Source: Photobacterium carnosum (GTDB taxonomy: Bacteria > Pseudomonadota > Gammaproteobacteria > Enterobacterales > Vibrionaceae). From it: a DNA stretch of 64,000 bases. The notes beneath the pieces were generated by a model. The model did no database searches. It was not told where the DNA came from and saw only the letters and a program-made list of their open reading frames with translations. The stretch covers positions 1 through 64,000 of the forward strand of contig NZ_NPIB01000020.1 of the NCBI RefSeq assembly GCF_002849605.1, in the 5' to 3' direction. Each line of letters begins with the position of its first letter. Positions within the stretch are counted from its first letter, which is position 1. A program made the position numbers and the translations under genes. This document shows positions 37,273 through 46,141 of this stretch, in pieces.

Positions 37273-37290
37273 TTAATTTGCCGGTTTACG

Positions 37291-37664
37291 AAAAAAACCA
37301 TGCCGATTTTGTCTTTACTGTGGGTGTTTCTTGGTTGATATGTATTATTATTGTTTCTGTAATGTGTATTTTATGTGACTATAAATTTAACAAGTGGTTA
37401 TTTATCAATAAGTTATATTTTATCAAGTCTAGCTTACATGATTTCGTGAACTTGTAGATTATCGGCTTTGATGTTGTCATATCTTATGTGATCTAAAACA
37501 CGTTATTTTTCATAAGTATCTGAATATAAATGATTATATTTGAATGTGGTTTTTAGGTGTTAAATATGGCAACACTGGCTGTGTTCAATGTTGCTTTATT
37601 TGTTGACGATACATCTAACTCATGTTGAAATGACGTTCTAATAATAAAAATCTTTAAGTTTGGG
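37291..37664 (+). promoter_or_regulatory. Upstream region of the initiator gene
   Basis: About 370 AT-rich bases between the last iteron and the rep start. The rep promoter must lie here. No iteron-like inverted repeat was seen, and no gene. Confidence 0.35.
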
Positions 37665-38969
37665 ATGACTATGAGTAATAAGCTAAGTGCTACAAGTGAA
37701 CAGCCACAAACAATGCTTTATCGTATGCCAGAAGAATTGAGGTATATCATTCCTGCTAAGTTTTTATTTGGTCGCCAAGAACTAAATAAAAATCAACGTA
37801 AGATTGTTGCGTTATTACTTTTACAAATTAAGCAATGGCGTGATGAATTATATGAAAGTGATCTAATCAACGGCAAAATGTCCGTTACTGAATTATCAGT
37901 AGATGAACGTAGAGCTCACTACAATAATTTTCGCCCAGATCCAGACACAATACCTAAACACCATTTGGCTGTTCGTTTTCAGCAGGACATTATTAAGAAA
38001 ATGTTTGGCAGTATTGATTACGAAACTCATCGTATTATTGGTCGAGCATTAAAAGGGATAATGGGACGAGTAGTACATGAACAAGATCGTGATGCCGCAG
38101 GTAAGCTAGTCACTAAGATGTACGTGATTATTCCAAAAGCTGAAATTTCCGGTGGTGTATTAGAAATATTAATCGACCGTGATGCTGCAATTAAACTTAT
38201 TGATCATTCAAAAGGTTATTCTGACACAGATCTTTCTATTTGGACTGAGCTTGATGGTGGTTACAGCCAGAAATTACTTGAAGTAATCAGCAAGAACAAA
38301 CGTCATGTAAATGGCATGACTATGAGTATTGAAGACTTCCGTTTTACGTTCGCGTGTGATTACAAGACGTATTCACGCAAAGATGTTGAGGATGCTATAA
38401 AGCGTGGTGATGATAGTGTTCGCTACGGTGATCATGTTCTGAAATACAATCCGAAAACAGAAATTTTTGAAAAAGTTCCCCTTTATCCTCGTATGCAATC
38501 ATTACAGCATCGTGTTATTGAGCCAGCATTTCAGCAGTTACTAAGTAAGTCACAAGGTTATTGGGTTGCCACGGACAAGCCAGAAGCTGAGGGTGCAGAA
38601 CCTAAAGGTTATGAACTTATCCGAGTTAAAAAGAAAATCACAGGCATTCGGTTTTGTTTGAAATATGTAAAGAATCCTGTTGTTAAGGCTATTAAAGAGA
38701 AAAAGCAAGAGGCCAAGGATGAATCTATCCCACTACTGGAAACAATGTCGCCAGTCATGAACTCGCTTGCGCAGACAATTATTGAGGTCAATAAAGTATC
38801 GGCAATCCTTGATGTTAAACAAGAACAAGTCAATGCATGGAAACTGGCAATTGACTCATATCTAACTACAAGAAAGCTTATCGAGAGTATGACAGATAAG
38901 CCTCAGCCGTTTTTCTCTAATGACGTAGACGAGGCAATAGAAAAATTCTATAAATACTTCAAAAAATAG
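37665..38969 (+). CDS. rep: Plasmid replication initiator (Rep_3-like)
   Basis: 434 residues. The start is ATG 37665 or, two codons later, ATG 37671. The N-terminal half contains LNKNQRKIVALLLLQIKQW and later LSIWTELDGGYSQKLLEVISKNKRH, which fit the winged-helix fold of iteron-binding initiators. A Lys-rich segment (about 345-355) links to a C-terminal helical extension. Its place immediately downstream of an iteron array with a DnaA box is the strongest evidence. It binds the iterons to open the origin, and dimers usually repress the gene itself (family knowledge). Confidence 0.85.
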   Translation: MTMSNKLSATSEQPQTMLYRMPEELRYIIPAKFLFGRQELNKNQRKIVALLLLQIKQWRDELYESDLINGKMSVTELSVDERRAHYNNFRPDPDTIPKHHLAVRFQQDIIKKMFGSIDYETHRIIGRALKGIMGRVVHEQDRDAAGKLVTKMYVIIPKAEISGGVLEILIDRDAAIKLIDHSKGYSDTDLSIWTELDGGYSQKLLEVISKNKRHVNGMTMSIEDFRFTFACDYKTYSRKDVEDAIKRGDDSVRYGDHVLKYNPKTEIFEKVPLYPRMQSLQHRVIEPAFQQLLSKSQGYWVATDKPEAEGAEPKGYELIRVKKKITGIRFCLKYVKNPVVKAIKEKKQEAKDESIPLLETMSPVMNSLAQTIIEVNKVSAILDVKQEQVNAWKLAIDSYLTTRKLIESMTDKPQPFFSNDVDEAIEKFYKYFKK

Positions 38970-39039
38970 CTTTCACACTAAAAACGCTAGTTAGCGCGTG
39001 ACAACGTAATATGAGCCAAATAAAAGTACGAGGCTCAAC

Positions 39040-39465
39040 ATGAAACTTTACGCGCTAACTCTTACAATCATTTTTTCTATCAACTTTGCTCATGCCGGTT
39101 CTGGTGCTGTCGATTTATCGGGTTTAACTGCTCCGCAAAGTGTAATTGTTCAATCACAACTAAATCTATTTTCTGAAATTGCAGAAAGCAAAATTACTTT
39201 TCGAAACCACCAGCAGTATTTCAAAGATTTACAAACTATTATTTATTGTGGTTATGAGGCATTCAGTAATAATCAACTAAAGTTCAGCCAGATTACGAAA
39301 GTGAATGAAGATTTTATTTTTGATACCAAGTTGCTAAAAAATAAATATAAAGTCTTGATAGCTAATCAATTGTCATTACCAAATGACCTGTCTATTTGCA
39401 CAAAATTTCATGATACTCAAATAGCTTTAAGCTACGGTAATGAAGTTATGGATGAACTGTTTTAA
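39040..39465 (+). CDS. Exported protein of unknown function
   Basis: 141 residues with a signal peptide (MKLYALTLTIIFSINFAHA) and a ribosome binding site CGAGG eight bases before the ATG. The mature protein is small and mostly helical, with two cysteines (IYCGYEAF and LSICTKF) likely to form a disulphide. No family is recognised. The intergenic bases 38994-39009 just before it share 16 identical nucleotides with CRISPR spacer 6 of this same plasmid. Confidence 0.65.
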   Translation: MKLYALTLTIIFSINFAHAGSGAVDLSGLTAPQSVIVQSQLNLFSEIAESKITFRNHQQYFKDLQTIIYCGYEAFSNNQLKFSQITKVNEDFIFDTKLLKNKYKVLIANQLSLPNDLSICTKFHDTQIALSYGNEVMDELF

Positions 39466-39600
39466 TACTTAAAATATTGTTTTAAAATATTTTAAAAATA
39501 TTACGTGTAGAAGTGTGATATATAAAAATCAATAGGTTATATTAAATTGCCATGATTAGTAATACTGCGTTAATACTTTATCTATATTATTGTAGATGTT

Positions 39601-39650
39601 AAAAAAAAAGCCTCGCTATCTGTAGTCATACAGAATGCGAGGCTTTTTTA
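39601..39650. terminator. Bidirectional terminator
   Basis: AAAAAGCCTCGC and GCGAGGCTTTTT arms enclose a 20-base spacer, with A and T runs on both sides. It separates the plus-strand exported-protein gene from the minus-strand methyltransferase. Confidence 0.85.
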
Positions 39651-39686
39651 CATGTGTGGCACTATTACTTCAACAAGTAGTAGTGC

Positions 39687-41059
39687 TTAGGCAGCGTACT
39701 TAAAAGAAGTAAAACTGCTATTTACGAAATTAGATATAGCTTCACCAATCACCTCACCGGCCTTAACAAAAGCGTTAAAGATAACGGACTGTCCAAGAAT
39801 CTCATGTGCGATAGTATCAGACACACCGTTGATTAATCGGTTAGGTATTGTTTTGATCCGTGCATGTTCGTTTGGTGTAAACAGTCGAGTCAGTACATCA
39901 TCAAATTTAGCTTTAATGTACGGCTCACTTGAACGGCACTTGTGATACACCCTACTACACCGCAATACTTACTGTTTTCATCTAAGAGAGTACGACCAAA
40001 GCCTTTACCAGCCATTTTATCACGTACCTCTTTATCAATAATATATTGAAACGTTTTCCAGCGAGTAGAATCTTCTGGTACATCATCCATTAACTCACCA
40101 AGTAAAGGCACTTGAATATTAGTATTAGGTACGATTTCATCAATATCGAATAAATCAGCTATTTCTTGAAGCATAGCTACTGCACAAAGACGATTTCTAT
40201 TCTCGAATGCACCAAATTCATTTCCATTAACTACTTTCGTTTGTACCTTATAGCCTTGTTCCTCAAGAACTGAGCGGATAACACTAAAGCTCAGTGTTTT
40301 TTCATACTCAACTACATTTTCAATTAGAACGATTGGTGCTTTTAAGGCGAAGTTCAATGCATAGTGGAACATTGTTCCAGCTTCCGCATGTTGTTCAGCA
40401 GCAGAGAGCTTGTTCTTCGATTTTCCAGCAATGCTAGCTCCGGTACAAGGAATGCCCATTACGCCTATATCATAACGATCAGAACCGTTCGAGTTGACGT
40501 ATTGCACTTTTGATTCAATCACGACACTATTTTCATCAAACAAGTGAGGATTGTTATTTAGTGAGGCATCGAGGTAAGCAGACTCACACTCAACAGCTAA
40601 AGCGATTTTAGATTTAATGCCAGCGTTACTCATACCATCATGAATTGCACTATCAAGCACACCGCCACCGTGAAACAGTGAACAAACACGTAATGGTTTA
40701 CCCTCTTTTACACGATTAACTAATTGAGAAAGCATTTCTTTCTTAGCGGTATCGCTAGTCGTTCGACTAACAATGATGCCTTTTGGTGTAATAAGAACAC
40801 GTACATTTTCATCAACATTATAAGCATCTAATTTAGAGCCAGTAATTTCGATGATCGGTAAGTATTCTTCACGCTTTTTACGCTTACTAACAATCTTGTC
40901 TGCGTTAGCATCACGTTTGATCGTTAACTTATCACCAGCAGTATCAACAGCGATGTTTGCACCCACATTGAAGCCGCAACGCGCAAGGCGAACTCCTTCA
41001 AGCCATAGACGCTTTTTGCCACGATTTAGACCGATCTTAGTATTGATTAGAAATTTCAT
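39687..41059 (-). pseudogene. DNA (cytosine-5) methyltransferase, frameshifted
   Basis: The main frame (41059 to 39890) carries the m5C motifs in order: I (SLFHGGGVLDSAIHDG, about 132), IV with the catalytic Cys (GIPCTGAS, about 213), VI (LIENVVEY, about 256) and VIII (NRNRLCAVAM, about 291). It then leaves the expected sequence near KYCGVVGCI. The remaining C-terminal motifs IX-X (RLFTPNEHARI...GVSDTIAHEILGQSVI) continue in another frame from about 39945 to 39687. The shift equals a one-base deletion. No restriction partner is present, so it was an orphan protective enzyme. It begins with the leader GGAACAATCTAATG. Confidence 0.75.
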
Positions 41060-41077
41060 TAGATTGTTCCTGATAGA

Positions 41078-41101
41078 TAAAAGGTCACTCTGGAGTGACC
41101 T
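41078..41101 (-). terminator. Intercistronic hairpin upstream of the m5C gene
   Basis: AAGGTCACTC and GAGTGACCTT form a near-perfect stem, followed on the minus strand by TTATCTATCAGGAACAATCTA and then the ATG at 41059. Similar hairpin-plus-leader units precede many genes of this island. Confidence 0.65.
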
Positions 41102-41142
41102 TGATATTGGATTATTGGATTTTAGAGATTGGGGATTGAGTG

Positions 41143-41625
41143 TTACTGCGGATCGTTTTGAATATTTTGCGCTAGTTTATCTAGCATAGTTAATCGGTGT
41201 TTGTACTCACAACGTAAGCCATTCACGCAAGTTAAATATTTTTCGTGATATTCCTTTATGCCACCCTGTTTGTAAGCGTCCAACACAATGGAAATATCAT
41301 TACCAATTGGTGCGATGGTTTCATTGGTGAAATTTACATTTGAGATTGCATGGTATGGGTTATCACGATCATCTTCCAAAATGTCGAACTCAACTTGACT
41401 CAATGTTGGTAAGCCATATTTGTTCGGAATGAAAGATGATTTTGGGTACTTGCCATAGTCATACGTTGCGAACCTAAATAGAGGCTCTATTTCAAACTCA
41501 ATTTCAGCTTGTGTAAGCCTTGTATGATTACTTAAAGCAAAGGTATCGCTTGATGAAAATGATTCGTTATCATCGTATACAAGCGTGATTAGAACGAATT
41601 TAGGTGTGATATTAGATAGAGGCAT
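41143..41625 (-). CDS. Hypothetical protein, 160 residues
   Basis: Not recognised. The product is acidic and soluble, with a Tyr/Phe-rich middle (FRFATYDYGKYPKSSFIPNKYG) and no signal peptide. The ATG is preceded by GGAAAAACCTA, a variant of the island leader. It lies between the 131-residue gene and the m5C methyltransferase gene in one minus-strand unit that starts near 42.6 kb. Small acidic proteins in such islands often inhibit host enzymes, but nothing here proves this. Confidence 0.6.
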   Translation of the reverse strand: MPLSNITPKFVLITLVYDDNESFSSSDTFALSNHTRLTQAEIEFEIEPLFRFATYDYGKYPKSSFIPNKYGLPTLSQVEFDILEDDRDNPYHAISNVNFTNETIAPIGNDISIVLDAYKQGGIKEYHEKYLTCVNGLRCEYKHRLTMLDKLAQNIQNDPQ

Positions 41626-41664
41626 TAGGTTTTTCCTTTTGGGGATTATTAGATAGATGTTTGT

Positions 41665-42060
41665 TTAGCCAAAGAAAAGTGCTTGTAGCTCGTTATAACT
41701 TAATTCGCAAAGTACCTTATAAACATGAATCGTGAGGTCTTGTGTCGCTTGGTTATCGTGACTGTTATTTATCAATACTGATACGCTGTGATCAGTAAAT
41801 GTAACGCCAGTTCTTGAAGTACAGACTGTTGAGTAAACACGATATTCGTAGCTATCACGATTAGTAAACGGGCATGAATTAAGAAACTCAGTTCGTTCGT
41901 AATCGTTAAGATCTGATTGCCAGTTAAAAGCAAACAATGCTGCTAGCTGTTGATGTTCTGTAAATGAATCAACATCAATGCCCTTTTGTTGGGCAAGGCT
42001 GTTAGCAGTATTAATCTCTTTATGGAAGTAAGCGTTGGGGTTTAGGTAATTATTAAGCAT
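41665..42060 (-). CDS. Hypothetical protein, 131 residues
   Basis: Not recognised. The ATG at 42060 is preferred over an upstream TTG at 42090. The product is soluble, acidic and rich in Asn, Ser and Thr, with three cysteines. It sits in the same minus-strand unit as its neighbours. No membrane segment or signal peptide is visible. Confidence 0.55.
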   Translation of the reverse strand: MLNNYLNPNAYFHKEINTANSLAQQKGIDVDSFTEHQQLAALFAFNWQSDLNDYERTEFLNSCPFTNRDSYEYRVYSTVCTSRTGVTFTDHSVSVLINNSHDNQATQDLTIHVYKVLCELSYNELQALFFG

Positions 42061-42141
42061 GGAGGATTGGCTTATAGATTGCTGGAACAAAAGCTAAGAA
42101 CTTAGCCCTGGTAACTACGTTAGACATTGTTGTTTACAAAA

Positions 42142-42447
42142 TCAAAAAGCACGTAGGTAGTCATGCTTGTTATAAAAACCATCAAGCATAGATTCAAACT
42201 TGCTTTCAACTTCTATAACTTCATCATTACTCATGCAGGTAAGGTGATCGTTTAGATAATGCGCTGGCATATGCGATAACACATAGTTAAATGTACCATT
42301 CACATTAAATAATTCATTTTTAAGTGAAAACTCACGATCAAAGATATTCTTACACTTGTTGAGTGCTGCGAGTAGAAATTGAGAATCAACATTATGGAAT
42401 GTTTCTGCAATTTCAATGATGTTATTAATTTTAGAGTCGATAGACAT
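42142..42447 (-). CDS. Hypothetical protein, 101 residues
   Basis: Not recognised. The ATG at 42447 is preceded by TCAGGAAATACTACT, so a good ribosome binding site is present. The product is helical and acidic (KINNIIEIAETFHNVDSQFLL). It is the first gene of a unit whose promoter-like region and conserved 30-base element lie about 115-160 bases upstream. Confidence 0.6.
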   Translation of the reverse strand: MSIDSKINNIIEIAETFHNVDSQFLLAALNKCKNIFDREFSLKNELFNVNGTFNYVLSHMPAHYLNDHLTCMSNDEVIEVESKFESMLDGFYNKHDYLRAF

Positions 42448-42560
42448 AGTAGTATTTCCTGATAGGGAATTTAACAGATATAGGTAAACGCATGAACTGA
42501 ATGTAGTTCATGGCGCGATATTGGACAGTTGGGAATGTTTAGATAGTTTAATAAGTAGAG

Positions 42561-42590
42561 TGCGGGGCTTTCACCGTCTGATGCCGTTAT
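42561..42590 (-). promoter_or_regulatory. Conserved 30-nt element, copy C
   Basis: On the minus strand it reads ATAACGGCATC..CGGTGAAAGC..CG. It matches copies A (53396) and B (46313) at 24 of 30 positions. A TATTAT box lies about 14 bases upstream, so the element would fall at the start of the transcript. The gene it precedes starts at 42447. Confidence 0.6.
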
Positions 42591-42688
42591 GAAGAATGGT
42601 AATGATAATAGCTAGCGTGATCATTGGCAAATAGTTTAAATAACCCCTCGTTTTAGGGCTAATGATTAATTCCAGAACAGAAGTAACT

Positions 42689-43018
42689 TTACTTTTTTAA
42701 ATTGTATTGCAGCAACTTAGCTTTGCGTTCTTTACGTATTTCTTTTGCTTCTTTTGTGTTGCCATGCATAGTTATTGGATCGGGTTCTATATCTAAATAC
42801 GCTTGCATCATTATCTGGTGTGTTTCTAGCACTTTTTTAGCTGCTCTTGAAACCATCTTATAATGAATGCCAGATCGAGCTGCAGCAACACTTGAGCTTT
42901 GTCCGTTTTTTGCCGCCCACAGTACCGCATCACGATTTAATTGAGGTATATCACGCAAAGAGTGAACAGCAAGACATGCTGCAATATGTTCTAATTTTAT
43001 TCCACTTAATCTTTTCAT
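42689..43018 (-). CDS. KorA/TrfB-like transcriptional regulator
   Basis: 109 residues. The middle (about 29-62, LNRDAVLWAAKNGQSSSVAAARSGIHYKMVSRAAKKVLE) has the helix-turn-helix pattern of the KorA/TrfB family of plasmid global repressors. The C-terminal tail is rich in Lys and Glu. A perfect 9+9-base inverted repeat lies about 100 bases upstream and related half-sites occur in several other promoter regions. This would suit a plasmid-wide repressor. The family call is by eye and moderate. Confidence 0.6.
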   Translation of the reverse strand: MKRLSGIKLEHIAACLAVHSLRDIPQLNRDAVLWAAKNGQSSSVAAARSGIHYKMVSRAAKKVLETHQIMMQAYLDIEPDPITMHGNTKEAKEIRKERKAKLLQYNLKK

Positions 43019-43273
43019 GTTTAAACTTTTTATCTAGTCTTGAAATATTTTCTTAATATTTAAGAAGTATTGTAAATTCACTATTTTTACAAATAATCAT
43101 TGAGTTAAGTGATCTTACAATACTACTAAAGTATTGTATTATTATTTATCCAGTATTTTTTAACTACTGATTAAATACGGATCTTACATTTTAAGTAATG
43201 GAGCTACCCATAAGTAGCCCATTTTATGATGTTCTTTTGATAATATTGTCATATTAAATTTCTTGATTATTGA
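43019..43273. promoter_or_regulatory. Regulatory gap with operator-like dyads
   Basis: The gap between the KorA-like gene and the LapG-like gene contains the perfect dyad at 43116-43138 and a further half site AAGTATTGTAA at about 43064. Both genes run on the minus strand, so the gap carries the promoter of the regulator gene. Confidence 0.5.
43116..43138. promoter_or_regulatory. Operator-like inverted repeat
   Basis: TACAATACT and AGTATTGTA form a perfect 9-base palindrome around ACTAA. It is about 100 bases upstream of the KorA-like gene. Half-sites of the same sequence occur near 43064, 44258, 47395-47440 and 30810. Confidence 0.6.
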
Positions 43274-43948
43274 TTAGATAATTTTATAGTTTTCAGTAGG
43301 CAAACGCATAGCTGTACGAGTGTTCAAATCACCCCATAGAGATAAGCGTTTAGAGTTACCTGCAAATTTAGATTTGCCGTTTACAATTACCCAGACACCC
43401 ACATCGTTAAACGAATACACCTGCTTTAAGTCTACTCGTACAGACATAGGAAGAACCTCATTCTGTATGTTATCCATTATAAGAGGACGAGCGGATTGAT
43501 TAGAATAGTAACCTAGTACCATGTGCGGTGTTATATCGTTTGCAGTTGTGTATATTAGGCGTAGTTTTTCTTTATCAACACCCATGCGAGTTAGCACTTC
43601 TAACTTAGCAATTGCGTAGTCCTCACAATCACCCATACCCACACCAAGAAATTCAATAAGTGAAGCCCAGTAATCATCCTGCCCCCATAACACTGAATCT
43701 TCGCGGTAAAAAAACGCATTAAAGAAGTCGTTAACTACTATTAACTTTGTTTCAATAGGCGAGTTCGCATGTTTTGCCATGAGAACATTTAGGCGATCAA
43801 GTCGTACTTGTGCGTTAGAGCCGTACTTAACAGTGTAATTTGCGTTAGCCGTAAATGAATTAGCCGCCAATACTGGTGCGGTTGTCGTTATTAATAATGC
43901 GCCAACAATGGCTTTTCTTATTAATTTTAAAAAATGTTTATTTTTCAT
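43274..43948 (-). CDS. LapG-like periplasmic cysteine protease (BTLCP family)
   Basis: With ATG 43948 (GAGG nine bases upstream) the product has 224 residues and a signal peptide ending near VLAANS. The transglutaminase-like catalytic triad is visible: Cys in GVGMGDCEDYAIAK (about 111), His in DITPHMVLGYY (about 142) and Asp in PLIMDN (about 156). LapG proteases cleave large surface adhesins and are controlled by LapD, which is not present here. On a plasmid it could release host adhesins, or process an envelope protein during mating (inference). Confidence 0.75.
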   Translation of the reverse strand: MKNKHFLKLIRKAIVGALLITTTAPVLAANSFTANANYTVKYGSNAQVRLDRLNVLMAKHANSPIETKLIVVNDFFNAFFYREDSVLWGQDDYWASLIEFLGVGMGDCEDYAIAKLEVLTRMGVDKEKLRLIYTTANDITPHMVLGYYSNQSARPLIMDNIQNEVLPMSVRVDLKQVYSFNDVGVWVIVNGKSKFAGNSKRLSLWGDLNTRTAMRLPTENYKII

Positions 43949-44372
43949 ATTCTTAACCTCGTTCGTCATAACAATATAACTATAATAATTTTTAATTTTG
44001 TTTTCGGTAAGCGTCACCTAGTCTGATTTGTAAAAAATATAAGAAAAAATTTTACTTTAATTTTTCAATTAACAATTTTACTTTTCATTTAACACATCTA
44101 CTTTTAAGTTACTGTTTTTAATTGGTTTATTTTTTATTTTTCATCGGCGTAAATTTTTTAGATACAAAAAATGCGCCCAAGGGCGCATCGTGGATTTTGA
44201 AATATTTAAAGTTACTCAACGAAATATCGGTAAGTAATAATAATTAAATCAATTATTAGTATTGTATTAATATTACCAACTACACAAAAACAATGACTTA
44301 TGGTTGTTTTTATTTAAATGTAATATTTTTACAATATTTATGTAGGGCTACAAATATATTTAACAGCTATTG
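43949..44372 (-). promoter_or_regulatory. AT-rich gap with terminator and promoter of the LapG-like gene
   Basis: This 420-base gap holds the terminator at 44168-44190 and about 220 bases of AT-rich DNA that must drive the LapG-like gene. AGTATTGTA at about 44258-44266 is a half-site of the putative KorA-like operator. Confidence 0.4.
44168..44190 (-). terminator. Terminator after the DpdA-like gene
   Basis: ATGCGCCC and GGGCGCAT form a perfect eight-base stem with an AA loop, followed on the minus strand by a T-run. Confidence 0.75.
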
Positions 44373-46130
44373 CTATTGTATATATTTCAACTCAGGTAGA
44401 TAGAATAGTTGCCCTTGGAGGGGTTGGGGTAGTGTGTGATTAAACTCAACAGGTAGCATTACTGGTACAGGTTTTTTATCACCAACCATTGCTTTGCAAA
44501 GTGCAGCTATACGTCTTTCAACGCTAATTGACTCATGCTTACGTTCGCAAAACGTCATCCAAAAATGCGGCTTGGCTTTTTGAGTTAAAAAAGCAGGATC
44601 AATTCGACAAAGTAAATCATCTAACTCGACAATTGCATCATCTTCATTCATCGACATATAGCTTGACTGCTCACTTGTTGTAAATGCCAAAGCTGTTCCT
44701 TTAAATATTGCATTCCAATTATGTAGATACACACTAACAGAACGATTTAACAATTCAGTCATAGCCTCATAGATAACAGGTTCATCCCATTCGCTATCAA
44801 TATCATGTGACTTGAAACAAACATCGTTAACTACACGATTATGCTCAATCATGTTTTTAGATAAGCGAAGTAGTTTAGTGCCTAGCAAGTTTGATTTCTT
44901 CTCGTTACCTATTAATGCTGGCGTTCGGCAAGTATCAAAGTGCGGTGTCATATAGCCGTATTGAGCCGCAAGGTTCAATCTATCCATATATGCCTGACCC
45001 GACTTCTCACACAGCCCTAAGAAATGCACTCTACGCCACACAGGACGCTTAACTTTACTGTTAGGTTTGATTGGTACTTTCATTTCCAGCAATCTTTCTA
45101 TATCTGATAATGAAAGGCGTGGATGGATCTTATCTAAACCCTCAAATCCAGTATCAATACTCAAACGTGAGGGTACGCCAAGCGTGATATTTGGATGATA
45201 ATTAAGAGCTTCAAGCATGTTAGTCGCATGATTAACAACATTCCCGCACTTATGTACAACGATCATTACTTGGCAACGGTTTGCCAGGGCAATTATTGCT
45301 TTAGCATGATCCGTAACGACTTTTAGGCTTTTCGTTGGAAACAATATGTCGTCAGGAACGACTAACGATAACCTACTCGCTTGTTCTACTGTCAGGCGAT
45401 CTATGATGTTTTTGTAATTAGCAAAAACATCATTTGGAGTGACGTTTTCACCTTTGTTCATCGCTGTAATTACACCGTTATCAATGAATGAATATTGTGA
45501 CTTTAGCGAATTGGATATGAAGTAAGGTAGGAAAGGTTTGGAGTCAAAATAGGCGAGTGACGTACCGATGTTGCAGCCAGCAGATAAATAGCCAATTGCT
45601 TCGTCAGCATTTGCCACCCCAGAACGGAAGATAACAGGCTTAATGCAAGCCTTGTTAACTATGGCATTAACGATACCTTTCACTCGACCACGCATATAGC
45701 CAATGCCACCACAGTTACGTGAGACATAGAGGTAATTAAGCCCTTTAAATCTGGATGTTAAGCCATTTTCAGTTAGGTGATCGAATGTATGTTGATACTT
45801 TAGCGTTAGGCATACGTAACAATCACGACCTTTAGTTAACTTTTCTTTAAGTAGTACGGTTGCCGATTTCTTGTGAGTCTTAATAAACTCGTTCATTTCC
45901 AAAGTGCCAATATTGGGCATTTCAAGATTGTAATGTGCAATTTGTGCATCTGCAGTAATTAAACCATGCTTGGCTGACATAATTAAAACATCTGCGTATT
46001 CACGTATATCACGACAGTTAGAGTTAATCAGAGAGAATATCTTTCCCTGATACAAATCATATGCGGCATGTACACCGAGTTTCTTTAAATCACTACAGTT
46101 GATGATAAGTAATGGTTTTGTATTGTTCAT
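44373..46130 (-). CDS. DUF6884 domain fused to a TGT/DpdA-like domain (putative DNA 7-deazaguanine transglycosylase)
   Basis: The start is ATG 46130, because the island leader GGAATTATCTA lies directly before it; a longer frame from 46163 would translate the leader. 585 residues. The N-terminus (about 1-90, LLIINCSDLKKLG...LIMSAKHGLITADAQIAHY) fits DUF6884. The middle (about 145-380) has the tRNA-guanine transglycosylase barrel pattern of phage DpdA proteins: SFIDNGV, LVVPDDI (possible catalytic Asp) and VHFLGLCEKSG. DpdA inserts 7-deazaguanines into DNA and blocks restriction. No preQ0 synthesis genes are in the window. The function is inferred. Confidence 0.55.
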   Translation of the reverse strand: MNNTKPLLIINCSDLKKLGVHAAYDLYQGKIFSLINSNCRDIREYADVLIMSAKHGLITADAQIAHYNLEMPNIGTLEMNEFIKTHKKSATVLLKEKLTKGRDCYVCLTLKYQHTFDHLTENGLTSRFKGLNYLYVSRNCGGIGYMRGRVKGIVNAIVNKACIKPVIFRSGVANADEAIGYLSAGCNIGTSLAYFDSKPFLPYFISNSLKSQYSFIDNGVITAMNKGENVTPNDVFANYKNIIDRLTVEQASRLSLVVPDDILFPTKSLKVVTDHAKAIIALANRCQVMIVVHKCGNVVNHATNMLEALNYHPNITLGVPSRLSIDTGFEGLDKIHPRLSLSDIERLLEMKVPIKPNSKVKRPVWRRVHFLGLCEKSGQAYMDRLNLAAQYGYMTPHFDTCRTPALIGNEKKSNLLGTKLLRLSKNMIEHNRVVNDVCFKSHDIDSEWDEPVIYEAMTELLNRSVSVYLHNWNAIFKGTALAFTTSEQSSYMSMNEDDAIVELDDLLCRIDPAFLTQKAKPHFWMTFCERKHESISVERRIAALCKAMVGDKKPVPVMLPVEFNHTLPQPLQGQLFYLPELKYIQ

Positions 46131-46141
46131 TAGATAATTCC
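46131..46141 (-). promoter_or_regulatory. Island translational leader, exact copy
   Basis: GGAATTATCTA is directly followed by the ATG of the DpdA-like gene. The identical leader precedes the genes starting at 51819, 52538 and 61942. Confidence 0.7.

Larger units (their letters stand above)
36430..37290. other. oriV: Probable vegetative replication origin (oriV)
   Basis: Signals of an iteron origin are stacked here. Several GATC (Dam) sites cluster at about 36464-36513. Next comes an AT-rich tract with repeated CTTTA units (about 36598-36677) that could be the unwinding element. Ten tandem iterons lie at 36721-36929, a perfect DnaA box at 36981-36989, and four dispersed iterons reach 37272. 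The initiator gene follows in the plus direction at 37665. The combination is diagnostic of theta replication controlled by a Rep_3-type protein. Confidence 0.85.
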
